Positions 26,858-35,257 of a stretch of 64,000 bases of DNA are shown here, in pieces. Numbering within the stretch: position 1 is the first letter of the stretch; every line of letters starts with the position of its first letter. Origin of the DNA: Thalassospira xiamenensis M-5 = DSM 17429 (GTDB taxonomy: Bacteria > Pseudomonadota > Alphaproteobacteria > Rhodospirillales > Thalassospiraceae); NCBI RefSeq assembly GCF_000300235.2, contig NZ_CP004388.1:1221501-1285500 (forward strand). The letters are read 5' to 3'. The position numbers and the translations under genes are program-made. The notes beneath the pieces are model-generated. The model saw nothing but the letters and a program-made list of their open reading frames with translations. It ran no database searches and had not been told where the DNA came from.

Positions 26858-28696
26858 ATGAAACGTGAATTAGAACAGATTACCAAACGCATCATCGAAC
26901 GTTCCAAGCCGACCCGCGAGGCATATCTGGAACGCATCGAAGCAGCCGCGTCCGACCGCCCGCATCGCTCATCCCTGTCGTGCGGCAACCTTGCCCATGC
27001 GTCTGCGGGCTGCAGTGCGGCGGACAAGGAACGCATCAATGGTGACGAAGGTGCCAATCTGGGCATCGTGACATCCTATAACGATATGCTGTCCGCCCAT
27101 CAGCCGCTGGGCGTCTATCCCGACCGCATCAAAAAGGCCGTGTTCGAAGCCGGGGCAACCGCACAGGTTGCCGGTGGCGTGCCCGCCATGTGCGATGGCG
27201 TGACGCAAGGCCGCCCGGGGATGGAGCTGTCGCTGTTTTCGCGCGACGTGATCGCGATGTCGACGGCGGTATCGCTGTCGCATGATGTGTTCGATGCCGC
27301 CCTTTATCTTGGTGTTTGCGATAAAATCGTACCGGGTCTTGTCATGGGCGCACTGGCCTATGGTCATATCCCGGCGGTGTTTGTGCCAGCCGGTCCGATG
27401 CCGTCCGGTTTGCCCAACAATGAAAAGGCCCGCATCCGTCAGCTTTATGCACAGGGCAAGGTCGGTCGCAAGGAGCTTCTTGAAGCCGAAACCGCGTCCT
27501 ATCACAGCCCGGGGACCTGTACCTTCTATGGTACGGCGAACTCCAACCAGATGCTGATGGAAATCATGGGGCTGCATTTGCCCGGTGCGGCGTTTGTTAA
27601 TCCAAACACCGATCTGCGTGATGCCCTGACCGAAGAAGCCGCCCGTCGTGCGCTTCAGATCACCAAGCTTGGCAATGATTATCGTCCGGTTGGCAAAATT
27701 CTGGATGAAAAGGCATTCGTGAACGGCATTATCGGTTTGCTTGCGACCGGTGGGTCGACCAACCACACCCTGCATCTGCCGGCGATGGCCCGTGCGGCGG
27801 GTATCGAACTTCGTTGGGAAGATTTCGATGAATTGTCGAAACTTGTGCCGTTGCTGTGCCGCGTTTATCCGAACGGGCAGGCCGATGTGAATCACTTCCA
27901 TGCCGCGGGCGGCATGGGCTTTGTGATCAGCGACCTTCTGAAAAACGGTCTTCTGCATCCCGACCTTCAGACCATCCATACCGGTGGCATGGCGGCCTAT
28001 GGCACCGAGCCGTATCTGGATAATGGCAAATTGTCGTGGCGTGATGCCCCGGCCACCAGCCATGACGAGGAAATCCTGCGTCCGGCCGAAAAGGCGTTTA
28101 GCACCGATGGCGGTCTTCGGATGCTGTCGGGGAACCTTGGCCGTTCGGTGATCAAGGTCTCGGCGGTGAAGCCGGAAAACCGTGTGATCGAAGCCCCGGC
28201 TGCGGTCTTTACCTCGCAGGAAGAAATGATGCAGGCGTTCAAGGATGGCAAACTGCATCGTGACGTTGTCTGTGTCGTGCGTTTCCAGGGGGCCAAGGCG
28301 AATGGCATGCCGGAACTGCACAAACTGACCCCGCCGCTTGGCGTGTTGCAGGACCTTGGTTACAAGGTCGCCCTTGTCACCGATGGTCGCATGTCGGGCG
28401 CATCGGGCAAGGTCCCGGCGGCAATCCACGTCACCCCCGAAGCCATGATGAACGGTCCGATTGCCAAGGTAAAAGACGGCGATATCGTGCGTCTGGATGC
28501 CGAAACCGGCGAGCTGATCCTGAACGTGACCGAGGCCGAACTGGCCAAGCGCGACTTTGCGACCTTTGATAACAAGGCCGAACATCAGACCGGTTTCGGT
28601 CGTGAATTGTTCGGTGTGTTCCGTGAACATGTCGGACTGGCCGAAATGGGGGCCAGTGCGGTGCTTCCGGGGGCTGTCGAGGTCGAGGTAGCATAA
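26858..28696 (+). CDS. edd: phosphogluconate dehydratase
   Basis: A 612-residue IlvD/Edd-family iron-sulphur dehydratase making 2-keto-3-deoxy-6-phosphogluconate. Cluster-ligand context CGNLAHAS (residues ~43-50) is followed by [12 protein letters not shown] and [12 protein letters not shown], giving three cysteines in the expected places. Length is close to the E. coli enzyme. The ATG at 26858 follows GAAAGG at the end of pgl; a start at 26822 would overlap pgl. The stop codon overlaps the glk start. Confidence 0.97.
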   Translation: MKRELEQITKRIIERSKPTREAYLERIEAAASDRPHRSSLSCGNLAHASAGCSAADKERINGDEGANLGIVTSYNDMLSAHQPLGVYPDRIKKAVFEAGATAQVAGGVPAMCDGVTQGRPGMELSLFSRDVIAMSTAVSLSHDVFDAALYLGVCDKIVPGLVMGALAYGHIPAVFVPAGPMPSGLPNNEKARIRQLYAQGKVGRKELLEAETASYHSPGTCTFYGTANSNQMLMEIMGLHLPGAAFVNPNTDLRDALTEEAARRALQITKLGNDYRPVGKILDEKAFVNGIIGLLATGGSTNHTLHLPAMARAAGIELRWEDFDELSKLVPLLCRVYPNGQADVNHFHAAGGMGFVISDLLKNGLLHPDLQTIHTGGMAAYGTEPYLDNGKLSWRDAPATSHDEEILRPAEKAFSTDGGLRMLSGNLGRSVIKVSAVKPENRVIEAPAAVFTSQEEMMQAFKDGKLHRDVVCVVRFQGAKANGMPELHKLTPPLGVLQDLGYKVALVTDGRMSGASGKVPAAIHVTPEAMMNGPIAKVKDGDIVRLDAETGELILNVTEAELAKRDFATFDNKAEHQTGFGRELFGVFREHVGLAEMGASAVLPGAVEVEVA

Positions 28697-29634
28697 TGCG
28701 GCTGGTTGGTGATATCGGCGGTACCAACGCCCGCTTTGCCTGGATTGACGAAAATGGAAATCCGCAATCACCGATGACATTGCCGGTCCGCGATTATGCG
28801 ACCATCGGCGATGCCATGCGCGATTTCATGGTGAAAACCGATTGCGCGGATCTGAATGAATTTGCGGTTGCCGTGGCCTGCCCGGCATCCGCAGATATCA
28901 TCAAATTCACCAATAACCCGTGGGTATTTTCCAAGGACGCGCTCAAGGCCGAATTTGGTCTGGATCGTCTGGTGGTGGTCAATGACTTTACCGGCCTTGC
29001 GATGTCCGTGCCCTATCTTGGCGACGAAGACCTGATCACGCTGTTTGATGGTCCGGGGCGCCCGGGATTGCCATTGGCGGTGATTGGAGCGGGCACCGGG
29101 CTTGGCGTTTCGGGGCTTCTGCGCCATGACGATCACTGGATTCCGATCCAGGGCGAAGGCGGCCATGTGTCACTGCCCGCCGTCGATGATCTTGATTATG
29201 AAATCGTCAAATTCCTGACGGCTGAACTGGGCCGTGTGTCGGCCGAACGTATCCTGTCGGGCATGGGGCTTGAAAACCTTTATCGTGCGCTTGCCGCCAT
29301 TGACGGGATCGACGTCACACCGCTTAGTGCGGCGGAAATCGTTGAAAATGCCATGCAGAAAAACGATCCGCTTTGCCTTAAGGTGCTGGATCGGTTCTGT
29401 CTGTTCATGGGCGGGGTGGCCGGTGATCTGGTCCTGACGCTTGGCGCGTTTGATGGTGTGTTTATCGGCGGCGGCATTGGTCCGCGGATTGCCGGTTTTA
29501 TGAAACAAAGCGGCCTTAAGGATCGTATGATCGCCAAGGGCCGTTTCCATGATTTGATGAATGATGTGCCGGTGCGCCTGATGACGGCGAAATACCCGGC
29601 CCTGATCGGTTGTGCCAAAATTTTGACGGCCTGA
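28696..29634 (+). CDS. glk: glucokinase
   Basis: A 312-residue E. coli-type glucokinase: phosphate-binding GDIGGTNARFAW at the N-terminus, LVVVNDFTGLA with the catalytic aspartate, and GAGTGLGVSGL. It phosphorylates the glucose released by the alpha-glucosidase. The ATG shares a base with the edd stop (TAATG), so translation is coupled. Confidence 0.95.
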   Translation: MRLVGDIGGTNARFAWIDENGNPQSPMTLPVRDYATIGDAMRDFMVKTDCADLNEFAVAVACPASADIIKFTNNPWVFSKDALKAEFGLDRLVVVNDFTGLAMSVPYLGDEDLITLFDGPGRPGLPLAVIGAGTGLGVSGLLRHDDHWIPIQGEGGHVSLPAVDDLDYEIVKFLTAELGRVSAERILSGMGLENLYRALAAIDGIDVTPLSAAEIVENAMQKNDPLCLKVLDRFCLFMGGVAGDLVLTLGAFDGVFIGGGIGPRIAGFMKQSGLKDRMIAKGRFHDLMNDVPVRLMTAKYPALIGCAKILTA

Positions 29635-29656
29635 CCGATAAACTGGAGGATACCCA

Positions 29657-30298
29657 ATGAGCCTTTCGTCACGCGAAATTCTGTCCAAGGCCCCGGTCGT
29701 ACCGGTTCTGGTGATCGAAGACGCCAATGATGCCGTTCCGCTTGCAAAGGCGCTGGTGGCCGGTGGTTTGCCGGTGCTTGAAATCACACTGCGCAGTGCC
29801 GCGGCCGAAGAAAGCATCAAACGCATCATCGCCGAAGTGCCAGATGCGATTACCGGTGCGGGCACCGTGATCAATGCCAAGCAAATGGAACGCATGGCAA
29901 AAATCGGCTGTGCCTTTGCCGTGTCGCCTGGCCATACCAAAAGCCTTCTGAAGGCGGCCAAGGATACCGGCGTGCCGTTGCTTCCGGGGGCCGGAACCCC
30001 GTCCGAGATCATGTATCTGCTTGAACATGGTTACGACATGCTGAAATTCTTCCCCGCCGAACAGCAGGGCGGTGTTTCAATGCTCAAAGCCCTTTCCGGG
30101 CCGCTGCCGCAGGTCAAATTCTGTCCGACCGGCGGTGTGTCATTGGCAAACCTTGGTGATTATCTGGCCCTGCCAAACATCATCACCGTGGGTGGTTCAT
30201 GGGTTGCTCCCAAGGACGCGGTCAAGGCCGGTGACTGGGCCACCATCACCCGCCTGGCACAGGAAGCCACTGACAAGGTTGCCGAATTGCGCGGCTGA
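29657..30298 (+). CDS. eda: 2-keto-3-deoxy-6-phosphogluconate aldolase
   Basis: A 213-residue class I aldolase: PVLEITLRS with the catalytic glutamate, [10 protein letters not shown], and the Schiff-base lysine in [12 protein letters not shown]. It cleaves KDPG to pyruvate and glyceraldehyde 3-phosphate, the last step of the Entner-Doudoroff path encoded here. CTGGAGGA precedes the start. A strong terminator follows. Confidence 0.96.
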   Translation: MSLSSREILSKAPVVPVLVIEDANDAVPLAKALVAGGLPVLEITLRSAAAEESIKRIIAEVPDAITGAGTVINAKQMERMAKIGCAFAVSPGHTKSLLKAAKDTGVPLLPGAGTPSEIMYLLEHGYDMLKFFPAEQQGGVSMLKALSGPLPQVKFCPTGGVSLANLGDYLALPNIITVGGSWVAPKDAVKAGDWATITRLAQEATDKVAELRG

Positions 30299-30319
30299 TT
30301 GGCCGGGATAAACGACCAC

Positions 30320-30346
30320 AAAAGGAGCCCGGTTCGGGCTCCTTTT
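30320..30346 (+). terminator. terminator of the Entner-Doudoroff operon
   Basis: AAAAGGAGCCC (30320-30330) pairs with GGGCTCCTTTT (30336-30346), 5-nt loop and a T-run at the end of the stem. Confidence 0.92.
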
Positions 30347-30461
30347 GCGATGAAGGCTTTGGCGGGGGAATAGGATGATCATGCCCAAGGCATTGATAAA
30401 TATGGTCTTCTCGCTGTACTGAGCTTTGACTGGGAACTTTTTCCGTTTTTTTGAAAAAAAA

Positions 30462-30476
30462 GTTCTTGATTTGTTC
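30462..30476 (+). promoter_or_regulatory. candidate LexA-type box
   Basis: GTTCTTGATTTGTTC exactly fits GTTCN7GTTC. It overlaps a -35-like TTGATT (30466-30471) that is 17 bp from a weak -10-like CATAAA. A chance match is possible: an 8-base motif is expected about twice per window of this size over both strands. Confidence 0.35.
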
Positions 30477-30499
30477 TTTTCCTTGTGGCATAAAGATAA

Positions 30500-30567
30500 A
30501 GTCAACAGGACAAATGGGTCCGGAGACAAAACCCGCAAAGCGTGATTCGCTTTTGCGGGTTTTTTGC
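30500..30567 (+). ncRNA. candidate short transcript ending in a terminator
   Basis: Between the LexA-like promoter region and a terminator hairpin (AACCCGCAAAGCG pairing with CGCTTTTGCGGGTT, 30529-30560, then TTTTTGCG) lie only about 65 bp, too short for a supported protein. The arrangement suggests a small RNA; no known family is recognised. Confidence 0.3.
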
Positions 30568-30738
30568 GTTTCGGGCGGCAAAAACAGGAATGAGACGATG
30601 ACAGGGCAGCGATCTGACGGGATGACATGGCGGGGGTGGCATCGCCAAAGGAGCATCTCTGGCGCATGGAAAAGTCATTATGGCGGTGGTGCGTCCGGGC
30701 CGTGAGGCCGTCAGATATTTGTGAAAAACGGGTGTTTA

Positions 30739-31340
30739 TCATGACGGGAGAGATGTGTCCTTGGGGCAAGGGCGTTGGTTCGGGGCAGCGATAGCTGGGG
30801 CGAGGCGAAGTTCGTCCGGTCCGTTTAGTCCAGTCCGGTCGGTGAAGTGTGACAATGCCGAGAATCAGCGGGCCCGAATTGCGCCCGGATTGGATCGGCA
30901 CGGGATCGACTGGCCGGGTTGCCGGGGTGGCTGGCGGGGAGCGGCTGGCAGGATCGGTTGCCAGCGGGCTGGTGGTGCGTTCGGAGGTGCCGAAAGGTTG
31001 GTCATCGATGGCGGGATTTGTGTGCCTGCCATTCGGCAAAGCTGTGGCCCTTGGGGTGAGGTGCGTTTTGGGGCAACCGAGGGCGGCGGGTTTGGCTTGT
31101 TGGGATTGGATCGGTTGCCTGCGGGCTGGTGGACCATTCGAACATGCCGAAAGGTCGGTCATCTCTGGCGGGATTTGTGCATGCCATGCGGCAACGTGGT
31201 TGCCGTTTGGGGTGAGGTGCGTTTCGGGTCAACTGAGGGCGGCGGGTGTTTGTTCGGGGCAGCGGGGGCCGTCTGGGGCGTAGTCCGTCCGGTCGGTGGC
31301 GTTTGGCAATGCCGGGGGCAGCGGGGTTGGTTGGCTGGAT
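30739..31340. repeat. degenerate GC-rich repeat region
   Basis: Two imperfect tandem units with a period of 157 bp begin at 30964 and 31121 (both GCGGGCTGGTGG), sharing GGGGTGAGGTGCGTTT and GAGGGCGGCGGG. Flanking stretches near 30770-30860 and 31240-31330 are related to each other (TTCGGGGCAGCG, GTCCGGTCGGTG). The period is not a multiple of three and both strands carry long but contradictory open frames, so it is probably non-coding. Confidence 0.6.
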
Positions 31341-31463
31341 TGGCCTAGCGATTGATCAAAGCCGTCATTCCGGGCGAAGCGGAGCGCAGACCCGGAATCC
31401 ATGCCCCGCTGAAAGAGACTGGATTCCCGCCGTCGCGGGAATGACGATCAGGTTGGGAGGGCT
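31341..31463. repeat. 123-bp palindromic repeat, copy 1
   Basis: Starts TGGCCTAGCGATTGATCAAA and ends GGTTGGGAGGGCT. It contains two hairpins, GTCATTCCGGG...CCCGGAATCC and TGGATTCCCGC...GCGGGAATGAC, which are also inverted copies of each other at their outer ends. This is the widespread proteobacterial extragenic palindrome type. Confidence 0.85.
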
Positions 31464-31501
31464 TTTTCAGCGGTCCGGGGTTGCCTGGTTTGTTGATGGG
31501 C

Positions 31502-31624
31502 TGGCCTAGCGATTGATCAAAGCCGTCATTCCGGGCGAAGCGGAGCGCAGACCCGGAATCCATACCCCGTTGAAAGAGACTGGATTCCCGCGTTCGCGGG
31601 AATGACGATCTGGTTGGGAGGGCT
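31502..31624. repeat. 123-bp palindromic repeat, copy 2
   Basis: A direct copy of 31341-31463 with a handful of substitutions, separated from it by 38 bp. Both hairpins are kept. Confidence 0.85.
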
Positions 31625-31637
31625 GTGTCAGCGGTTC

Positions 31638-31668
31638 GGGAGCCCGGTGTGGGCTCCCTTTTGTTTGC
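31638..31668 (+). terminator. terminator-like hairpin
   Basis: GGGAGCCC (31638-31645) pairs with GGGCTCCC (31651-31658), followed by TTTTGTTT. Its stem resembles the eda terminator (GGAGCCC...GGGCTCC). No plus-strand gene precedes it directly. Confidence 0.6.
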
Positions 31669-31689
31669 TGGTGGTGCGAGGGACGGTCG

Positions 31690-31923
31690 TCAGACAATGC
31701 GCGTGACGCGCCACTGGTTGCCGTCAAATGTGCGTTGCAGGCCGACATCGCGAAGCTGATCGTCACTTAGATGCGCCATCACCTCGCGTTCGTTTTTGCG
31801 TTTGCGGGCGTCGAGCGAATAGCTTGCGATCTTGTTGATCAGGCGGCCAAACGGGACGCGGTTGGCGATCGGGTCGGTGCGGATGTCGAAGTCCTGTGCT
31901 TTGGTCGGGGTCTGATAGGCCAT
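31690..31923 (-). CDS. DUF1127-domain small protein
   Basis: A 77-residue protein ending in the DUF1127 pattern: an arginine/lysine-rich helix (LDARKRKNEREVMAHL) followed by SDDQLRDVGLQRTFDG. AGGAGGA lies 6 bp before the ATG at 31923; an upstream in-frame ATG at 31944 is less well placed. DUF1127 proteins are small arginine-rich proteins; some bind RNA or affect phosphate and carbon physiology. It is divergent from the LysR gene at 32075, and the same pairing recurs at 33341/33714. Confidence 0.88.
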   Translation of the reverse strand: MAYQTPTKAQDFDIRTDPIANRVPFGRLINKIASYSLDARKRKNEREVMAHLSDDQLRDVGLQRTFDGNQWRVTRIV

Positions 31924-32074
31924 GATGTCCTCCTGATTTTCCAAAAGGTCGTGTTCTGTTGATGACCTGATCCTCTCATATGCAAAATAAAACGGGAATT
32001 TGGTTGTTTTGCAGATTTAATGTGCAAAAATAACCGGAACTGCCAAGGCCCGATCATATGGACTGGTCAAGTAC

Positions 32075-32944
32075 ATGAACTGGAACGATTTGCGTTATTT
32101 CCTGATCCTTGCCGAAGAAGGCAGTCTTTCGGGGGCTGCGCGACGGTTGCGCAAGGAGCACACCACCGTGGCGCGGCGGATCGAGGCGCTTGAAGAGGCG
32201 GTGGGGACCAAGCTGTTTGATCGTCTGCCGCGCGGCTGGCAACTGACGGCTGCGGGGCAGAACCTTGTGCCGGTGGCCGAACGGGTCGAGGCAGAGGCGC
32301 TTGGCTTTGAACGGCAGGCCAGGGGCGATGAAGCCGCCCACGGTGTGGTGCGGATATCCGTGCCCCCGGTCGCGGGGCGGGTTTTGTTTGCGCCCCGTCT
32401 GGCGCAATTGCTGACCGCGCATAAGGGGCTGGAATTTGAAATTATCGGTGCGTCCAACGTGGTCAATCTGGCCCGTCGGGAAGCCGATCTTGCGGTGCGC
32501 ATGATTACCCCGCGCGAACCGGGCCTGATTACGCGCAAGCTGGTCGAACTGGGGGTCGGTCTTTATGCCGCACGCGGATATCGCGACCGCGTCCCCGAAC
32601 AGGATTGGGAATTCTGCGGGTACGAGGACACGTCCTATGGGGCGGCCAAAAAGGAATGGGTGCGTAGTATCATGGGGCGGGAATTGCCCTGCCGGTTTCG
32701 GGCCGATGATACGGAATCGGTGCGGCAATTCATCGCGGCCGGGCACGGGGTCGGGGTGTTGCCGCGCTACCTTGCCGATGGCGACGACCGGCTTGAACTG
32801 ATCCGGGCCGATACGGCGGGCGAAAGCCGCGAAACCGCATGGCTGGTTGTGCATCCCGATATGCGCCGGTCCCCCGGTGTGCGGCTTGTCATGGATGCCC
32901 TGATCAAGGCCGCCGACAGCATTTCGGCAGAATTTCAGGTGTGA
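32075..32944 (+). CDS. LysR-family transcriptional regulator
   Basis: A 289-residue regulator: HTH in residues 1-60 (MNWNDLRYFLILAEEGSLSG, then RRIEALEEAVGTKLFDRL) and a periplasmic-binding-like effector domain from ~90. HTH sequence of the type found in the LysR group regulating neighbouring small or catabolic genes. It is divergent from a DUF1127 gene (151 bp apart) and is clearly paralogous to the LysR at 33714; shared blocks include LAARRLxKxHTTVARRIEALE and RxDDTExVRxFI. Confidence 0.92.
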   Translation: MNWNDLRYFLILAEEGSLSGAARRLRKEHTTVARRIEALEEAVGTKLFDRLPRGWQLTAAGQNLVPVAERVEAEALGFERQARGDEAAHGVVRISVPPVAGRVLFAPRLAQLLTAHKGLEFEIIGASNVVNLARREADLAVRMITPREPGLITRKLVELGVGLYAARGYRDRVPEQDWEFCGYEDTSYGAAKKEWVRSIMGRELPCRFRADDTESVRQFIAAGHGVGVLPRYLADGDDRLELIRADTAGESRETAWLVVHPDMRRSPGVRLVMDALIKAADSISAEFQV

Positions 32945-32950
32945 AAAACA

Positions 32951-32978
32951 AAAAGAGACCCCGTGTGGGATCTCTTTT
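32951..32978 (+). terminator. terminator of the first LysR gene
   Basis: AAAAGAGA...CCC pairs with GGG...TCTCTTTT with one internal mismatch and a 4-nt loop, 7 bp after the stop codon. Confidence 0.8.
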
Positions 32979-32986
32979 GCTGCGTA

Positions 32987-33250
32987 GAGCACGTCGCATT
33001 TAATCTGTATCATTTTGTTTGTTTTTGGCGAACCGTTTGGCAAGGCACAGCGTGCAGAGCGATGCGGCGCATCGGTCAAACGGTGTAACGCCGCGAAACG
33101 TCGCCAAAAACAAACCCTTCGGGCCGTGACAGTCTTCCGCCCCACTGCGTCAGGATCCTTGACCGTAGCCCCGCTACGCTCTGCGGATCTTTCCTTGTGC
33201 GACAGAAGACTGTCTTCGGCAAAATGGTGCAGATTAAATGCGACGTGCTC
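32987..33250. mobile_element. MITE-like element with 31-bp terminal inverted repeats and TA duplication
   Basis: The ends GAGCACGTCGCATTTAATCT... and ...AGATTAAATGCGACGTGCTC are inverted over 31 bp with two mismatches. TA flanks both ends (32985-32986, 33251-33252), the target duplication of IS630/Tc1-mariner elements. Inside are further inverted pairs: TTTGTTTTTGGCGA with TCGCCAAAAACAAA, and GACAGTCTTC with GAAGACTGTC. No transposase is encoded, so mobility would need an enzyme from elsewhere. Confidence 0.8.
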
Positions 33251-33340
33251 TAAGGGAGGCATATCAAAGCGTGTCGATTACCGGGTAAAACAGGGATCAC
33301 AATCCCCTGATATTGTACGGCCGCTTTGAATTCGATGTAA

Positions 33341-33589
33341 TCACCACATTTTTTCGCGCAGGCTGCCATCCTGGGTGCGCTCCAGACCCATATCGCGCAG
33401 TTGGTATTCATTAAGTCGCATCAGAGCCGCATCGGTTTGATGGCTTTTATAGGCTCTGATCACGAAATCGGCGGCGGCGCGAAGTAGGCGGCCAAGCGTC
33501 AAGGTCTTGAAATTCGCCGATTTCTTTGCACGATTGCCCATGGTTTCGCATGCCGTGCGTGCTTCCAGGCTGACTTGTCCGCTCATCAT
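33341..33589 (-). CDS. DUF1127-domain small protein (second copy)
   Basis: An 82-residue protein with the C-terminal DUF1127 pattern ALMRLNEYQLRDMGLERTQDG. The N-terminal half (MMSGQVSLEARTACETMGNR) differs from the paralogue encoded at 31690. CCAGATG/AGGCCAGATG context with AGGAGGCC precedes the tandem ATGs. Divergent from the second LysR gene. Confidence 0.85.
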   Translation of the reverse strand: MMSGQVSLEARTACETMGNRAKKSANFKTLTLGRLLRAAADFVIRAYKSHQTDAALMRLNEYQLRDMGLERTQDGSLREKMW

Positions 33590-33713
33590 CTGGCCTCCTG
33601 TGCCACGAATGTTTGATGTCGATGCACAGACTTTCTCATGCGCATAAAAATCACGTAATCCGATTAATTTGCGCTATAGTTGTGCAAATTTGCGCAAGTT
33701 GGGGCGAGGCATC

Positions 33714-34589
33714 ATGAACTGGAATGATCTGCGATATTTTGTTGTTCTCGCTGCTGAGGGAACGCTTTCCGGTGCGGCAAGACGCCTTAAAAAGGATCAC
33801 ACCACCGTAGCACGCCGGATCGAAGCCCTTGAGCAGGATCTGAATTCCAAACTGTTTGATCGACTGGCAACCGGATGGACTCTGACCGAGGCGGGGGAAA
33901 ATCTTGTGCCCGTGGCGACCAAGATCGAAGAAGACGTTCTGGCGTTTGAACGGCAGGCACATGGCGACGAGACCGCCTATGGCGTGGTGCGTATCTCGGT
34001 GCCGCCGGCTGCGGGGCGGCTGCTTTTTGCGCCGCGTCTGGCCGAGGTGCTCAAAGATCAGAAACATCTGCAATATGAAATTCTTGCATCAAGCATTGTC
34101 GCCAATCTTGCCCGGCGCGAAGCAGACGTTGCCGTGCGCATGGTGCAGCCCGACCAGAACGGTTTGGTGGTGCGCAAATTGACCCATCTGCGGATGGGTA
34201 TCTATGCCTGCCGGGGATATTGCGAACAAACCCCGCCTGATGAATGGGAATTTTGCAGCGAAGAACGCAATTCCCGTGGTGAATGGCAACAGGCATGGGT
34301 GTGGAAAAAACTGGGGCGGCAATTGCCTGTCCGCGTCCGTGCTGACGATACCGAAACAGTGCGATCCTTTATCGTCGCCGGATATGGATTGGGTATTCTG
34401 CCGCGCTATATCGGGGACGAGGACAAGCGCCTTGAACTTGTCCTGCGCGATGATGACTGCGAGATCAGCAGACCGGTCTGGATGGTGGTCCATCCCGATA
34501 TCCGTCGATCACCGGCGGTGCGCATCGTGATGGATGCGCTGGTGCGCGCAACGGAGAACATCAATCCGGAATTTAAACACGGGTTTTAG
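33714..34589 (+). CDS. LysR-family transcriptional regulator (second copy)
   Basis: A 291-residue paralogue of the regulator at 32075, with the same start MNWNDLRYF. HTH in residues 1-60; effector domain thereafter. The frame stays open to 33669, but the conserved MNWNDLRYF start at 33714 is preferred. It is divergent from a DUF1127 gene, as in the first copy. Confidence 0.92.
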   Translation: MNWNDLRYFVVLAAEGTLSGAARRLKKDHTTVARRIEALEQDLNSKLFDRLATGWTLTEAGENLVPVATKIEEDVLAFERQAHGDETAYGVVRISVPPAAGRLLFAPRLAEVLKDQKHLQYEILASSIVANLARREADVAVRMVQPDQNGLVVRKLTHLRMGIYACRGYCEQTPPDEWEFCSEERNSRGEWQQAWVWKKLGRQLPVRVRADDTETVRSFIVAGYGLGILPRYIGDEDKRLELVLRDDDCEISRPVWMVVHPDIRRSPAVRIVMDALVRATENINPEFKHGF

Positions 34590-34702
34590 TGATCAGTATG
34601 CCAGAACCTTTCGTAAAAAATTATGGCTCGGGATCAATCATCCCGAAAAAATGATACATCGGTTCGCCGCAGGGTGGCGGCGGACGTCAATTGGCGGATG
34701 GC

Positions 34703-35257
34703 ATGGGGACATCAACCCGGGATCTGGAGCAGCTTCTGGCGCGTGCGGCCGATGGCGACATGGACGCCTTCGGGCAGCTTTATCATGCGACATCGGCGAA
34801 ACTTTTCGGCATTGTCCTGCGTATCTTGAAGAACCGGGCCCAAAGCGAGGATATCCTGCAGGAAATCTATGTGAAGGTCTGGGAACGTGCCGGGGATTTT
34901 GAACCGGGGCGTGCATCAATCATCACCTGGATGGCAACGATTGCGCGGAATCGGGCGATTGATGCGCTGCGTCGTGACAAGCGTCATGAGGTGGTGGTGG
35001 ATGATTTCGATATCGATCAACTGGCCGATCATGATGATCTGTCGGTTGCCGATGATGCCGAACGCAATGATGACCTGCGCCAGCTTGAATTCTGCCTTGG
35101 CGGGCTGGATGATGAGCGCCGCACAATGGTCAGGTTGGCCTATCTCGACGGATTTTCGCGCGCCGAACTGGCAGAACGGTTTGCCCAACCGGTCGGCACG
35201 ATCAAGACATGGCTGCATCGCAGCCTGAAACAGTTGAAGGAATGCCTCGGATCATGA
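34703..35257 (+). CDS. ECF-type RNA polymerase sigma factor
   Basis: A 184-residue sigma-70 family factor with only regions 2 and 4. Region 2: ILKNRAQSEDILQEIYVKVWERA and ITWMATIARNRAIDALRR; region 4: LAYLDGFSRAELAERFAQPVGTIKTWLHRSLKQLKECL. These are of the SigK/RpoE-like group paired with RskA anti-sigma factors. A TTG at 34691 is an alternative start 12 bp upstream. The stop codon overlaps the anti-sigma start (ATGA), which fixes the pair as one operon. Confidence 0.9.
   Translation: MGTSTRDLEQLLARAADGDMDAFGQLYHATSAKLFGIVLRILKNRAQSEDILQEIYVKVWERAGDFEPGRASIITWMATIARNRAIDALRRDKRHEVVVDDFDIDQLADHDDLSVADDAERNDDLRQLEFCLGGLDDERRTMVRLAYLDGFSRAELAERFAQPVGTIKTWLHRSLKQLKECLGS

Noticed and set aside
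26969..28780. 603-codon open frame antisense to edd
   Set aside because: It mirrors edd on the opposite strand, has a histidine/arginine/glycine-rich composition without domain pattern, and lacks a ribosome-binding site; it is a GC-skew shadow.
30197..31162. 321-codon minus-strand frame running from eda into the repeat region
   Set aside because: Overlaps eda, its terminator and a second terminator; proline/arginine/threonine-rich without recognisable pattern.
30755..31348. 197-codon plus-strand frame in the repeat region
   Set aside because: The repeat period is not a multiple of three, so the peptide does not repeat in frame; no ribosome-binding site.
30739..31624. CRISPR array
   Set aside because: Repeats are 123 or 157 bp, only two copies each, without short spacers; no cas genes in the window.
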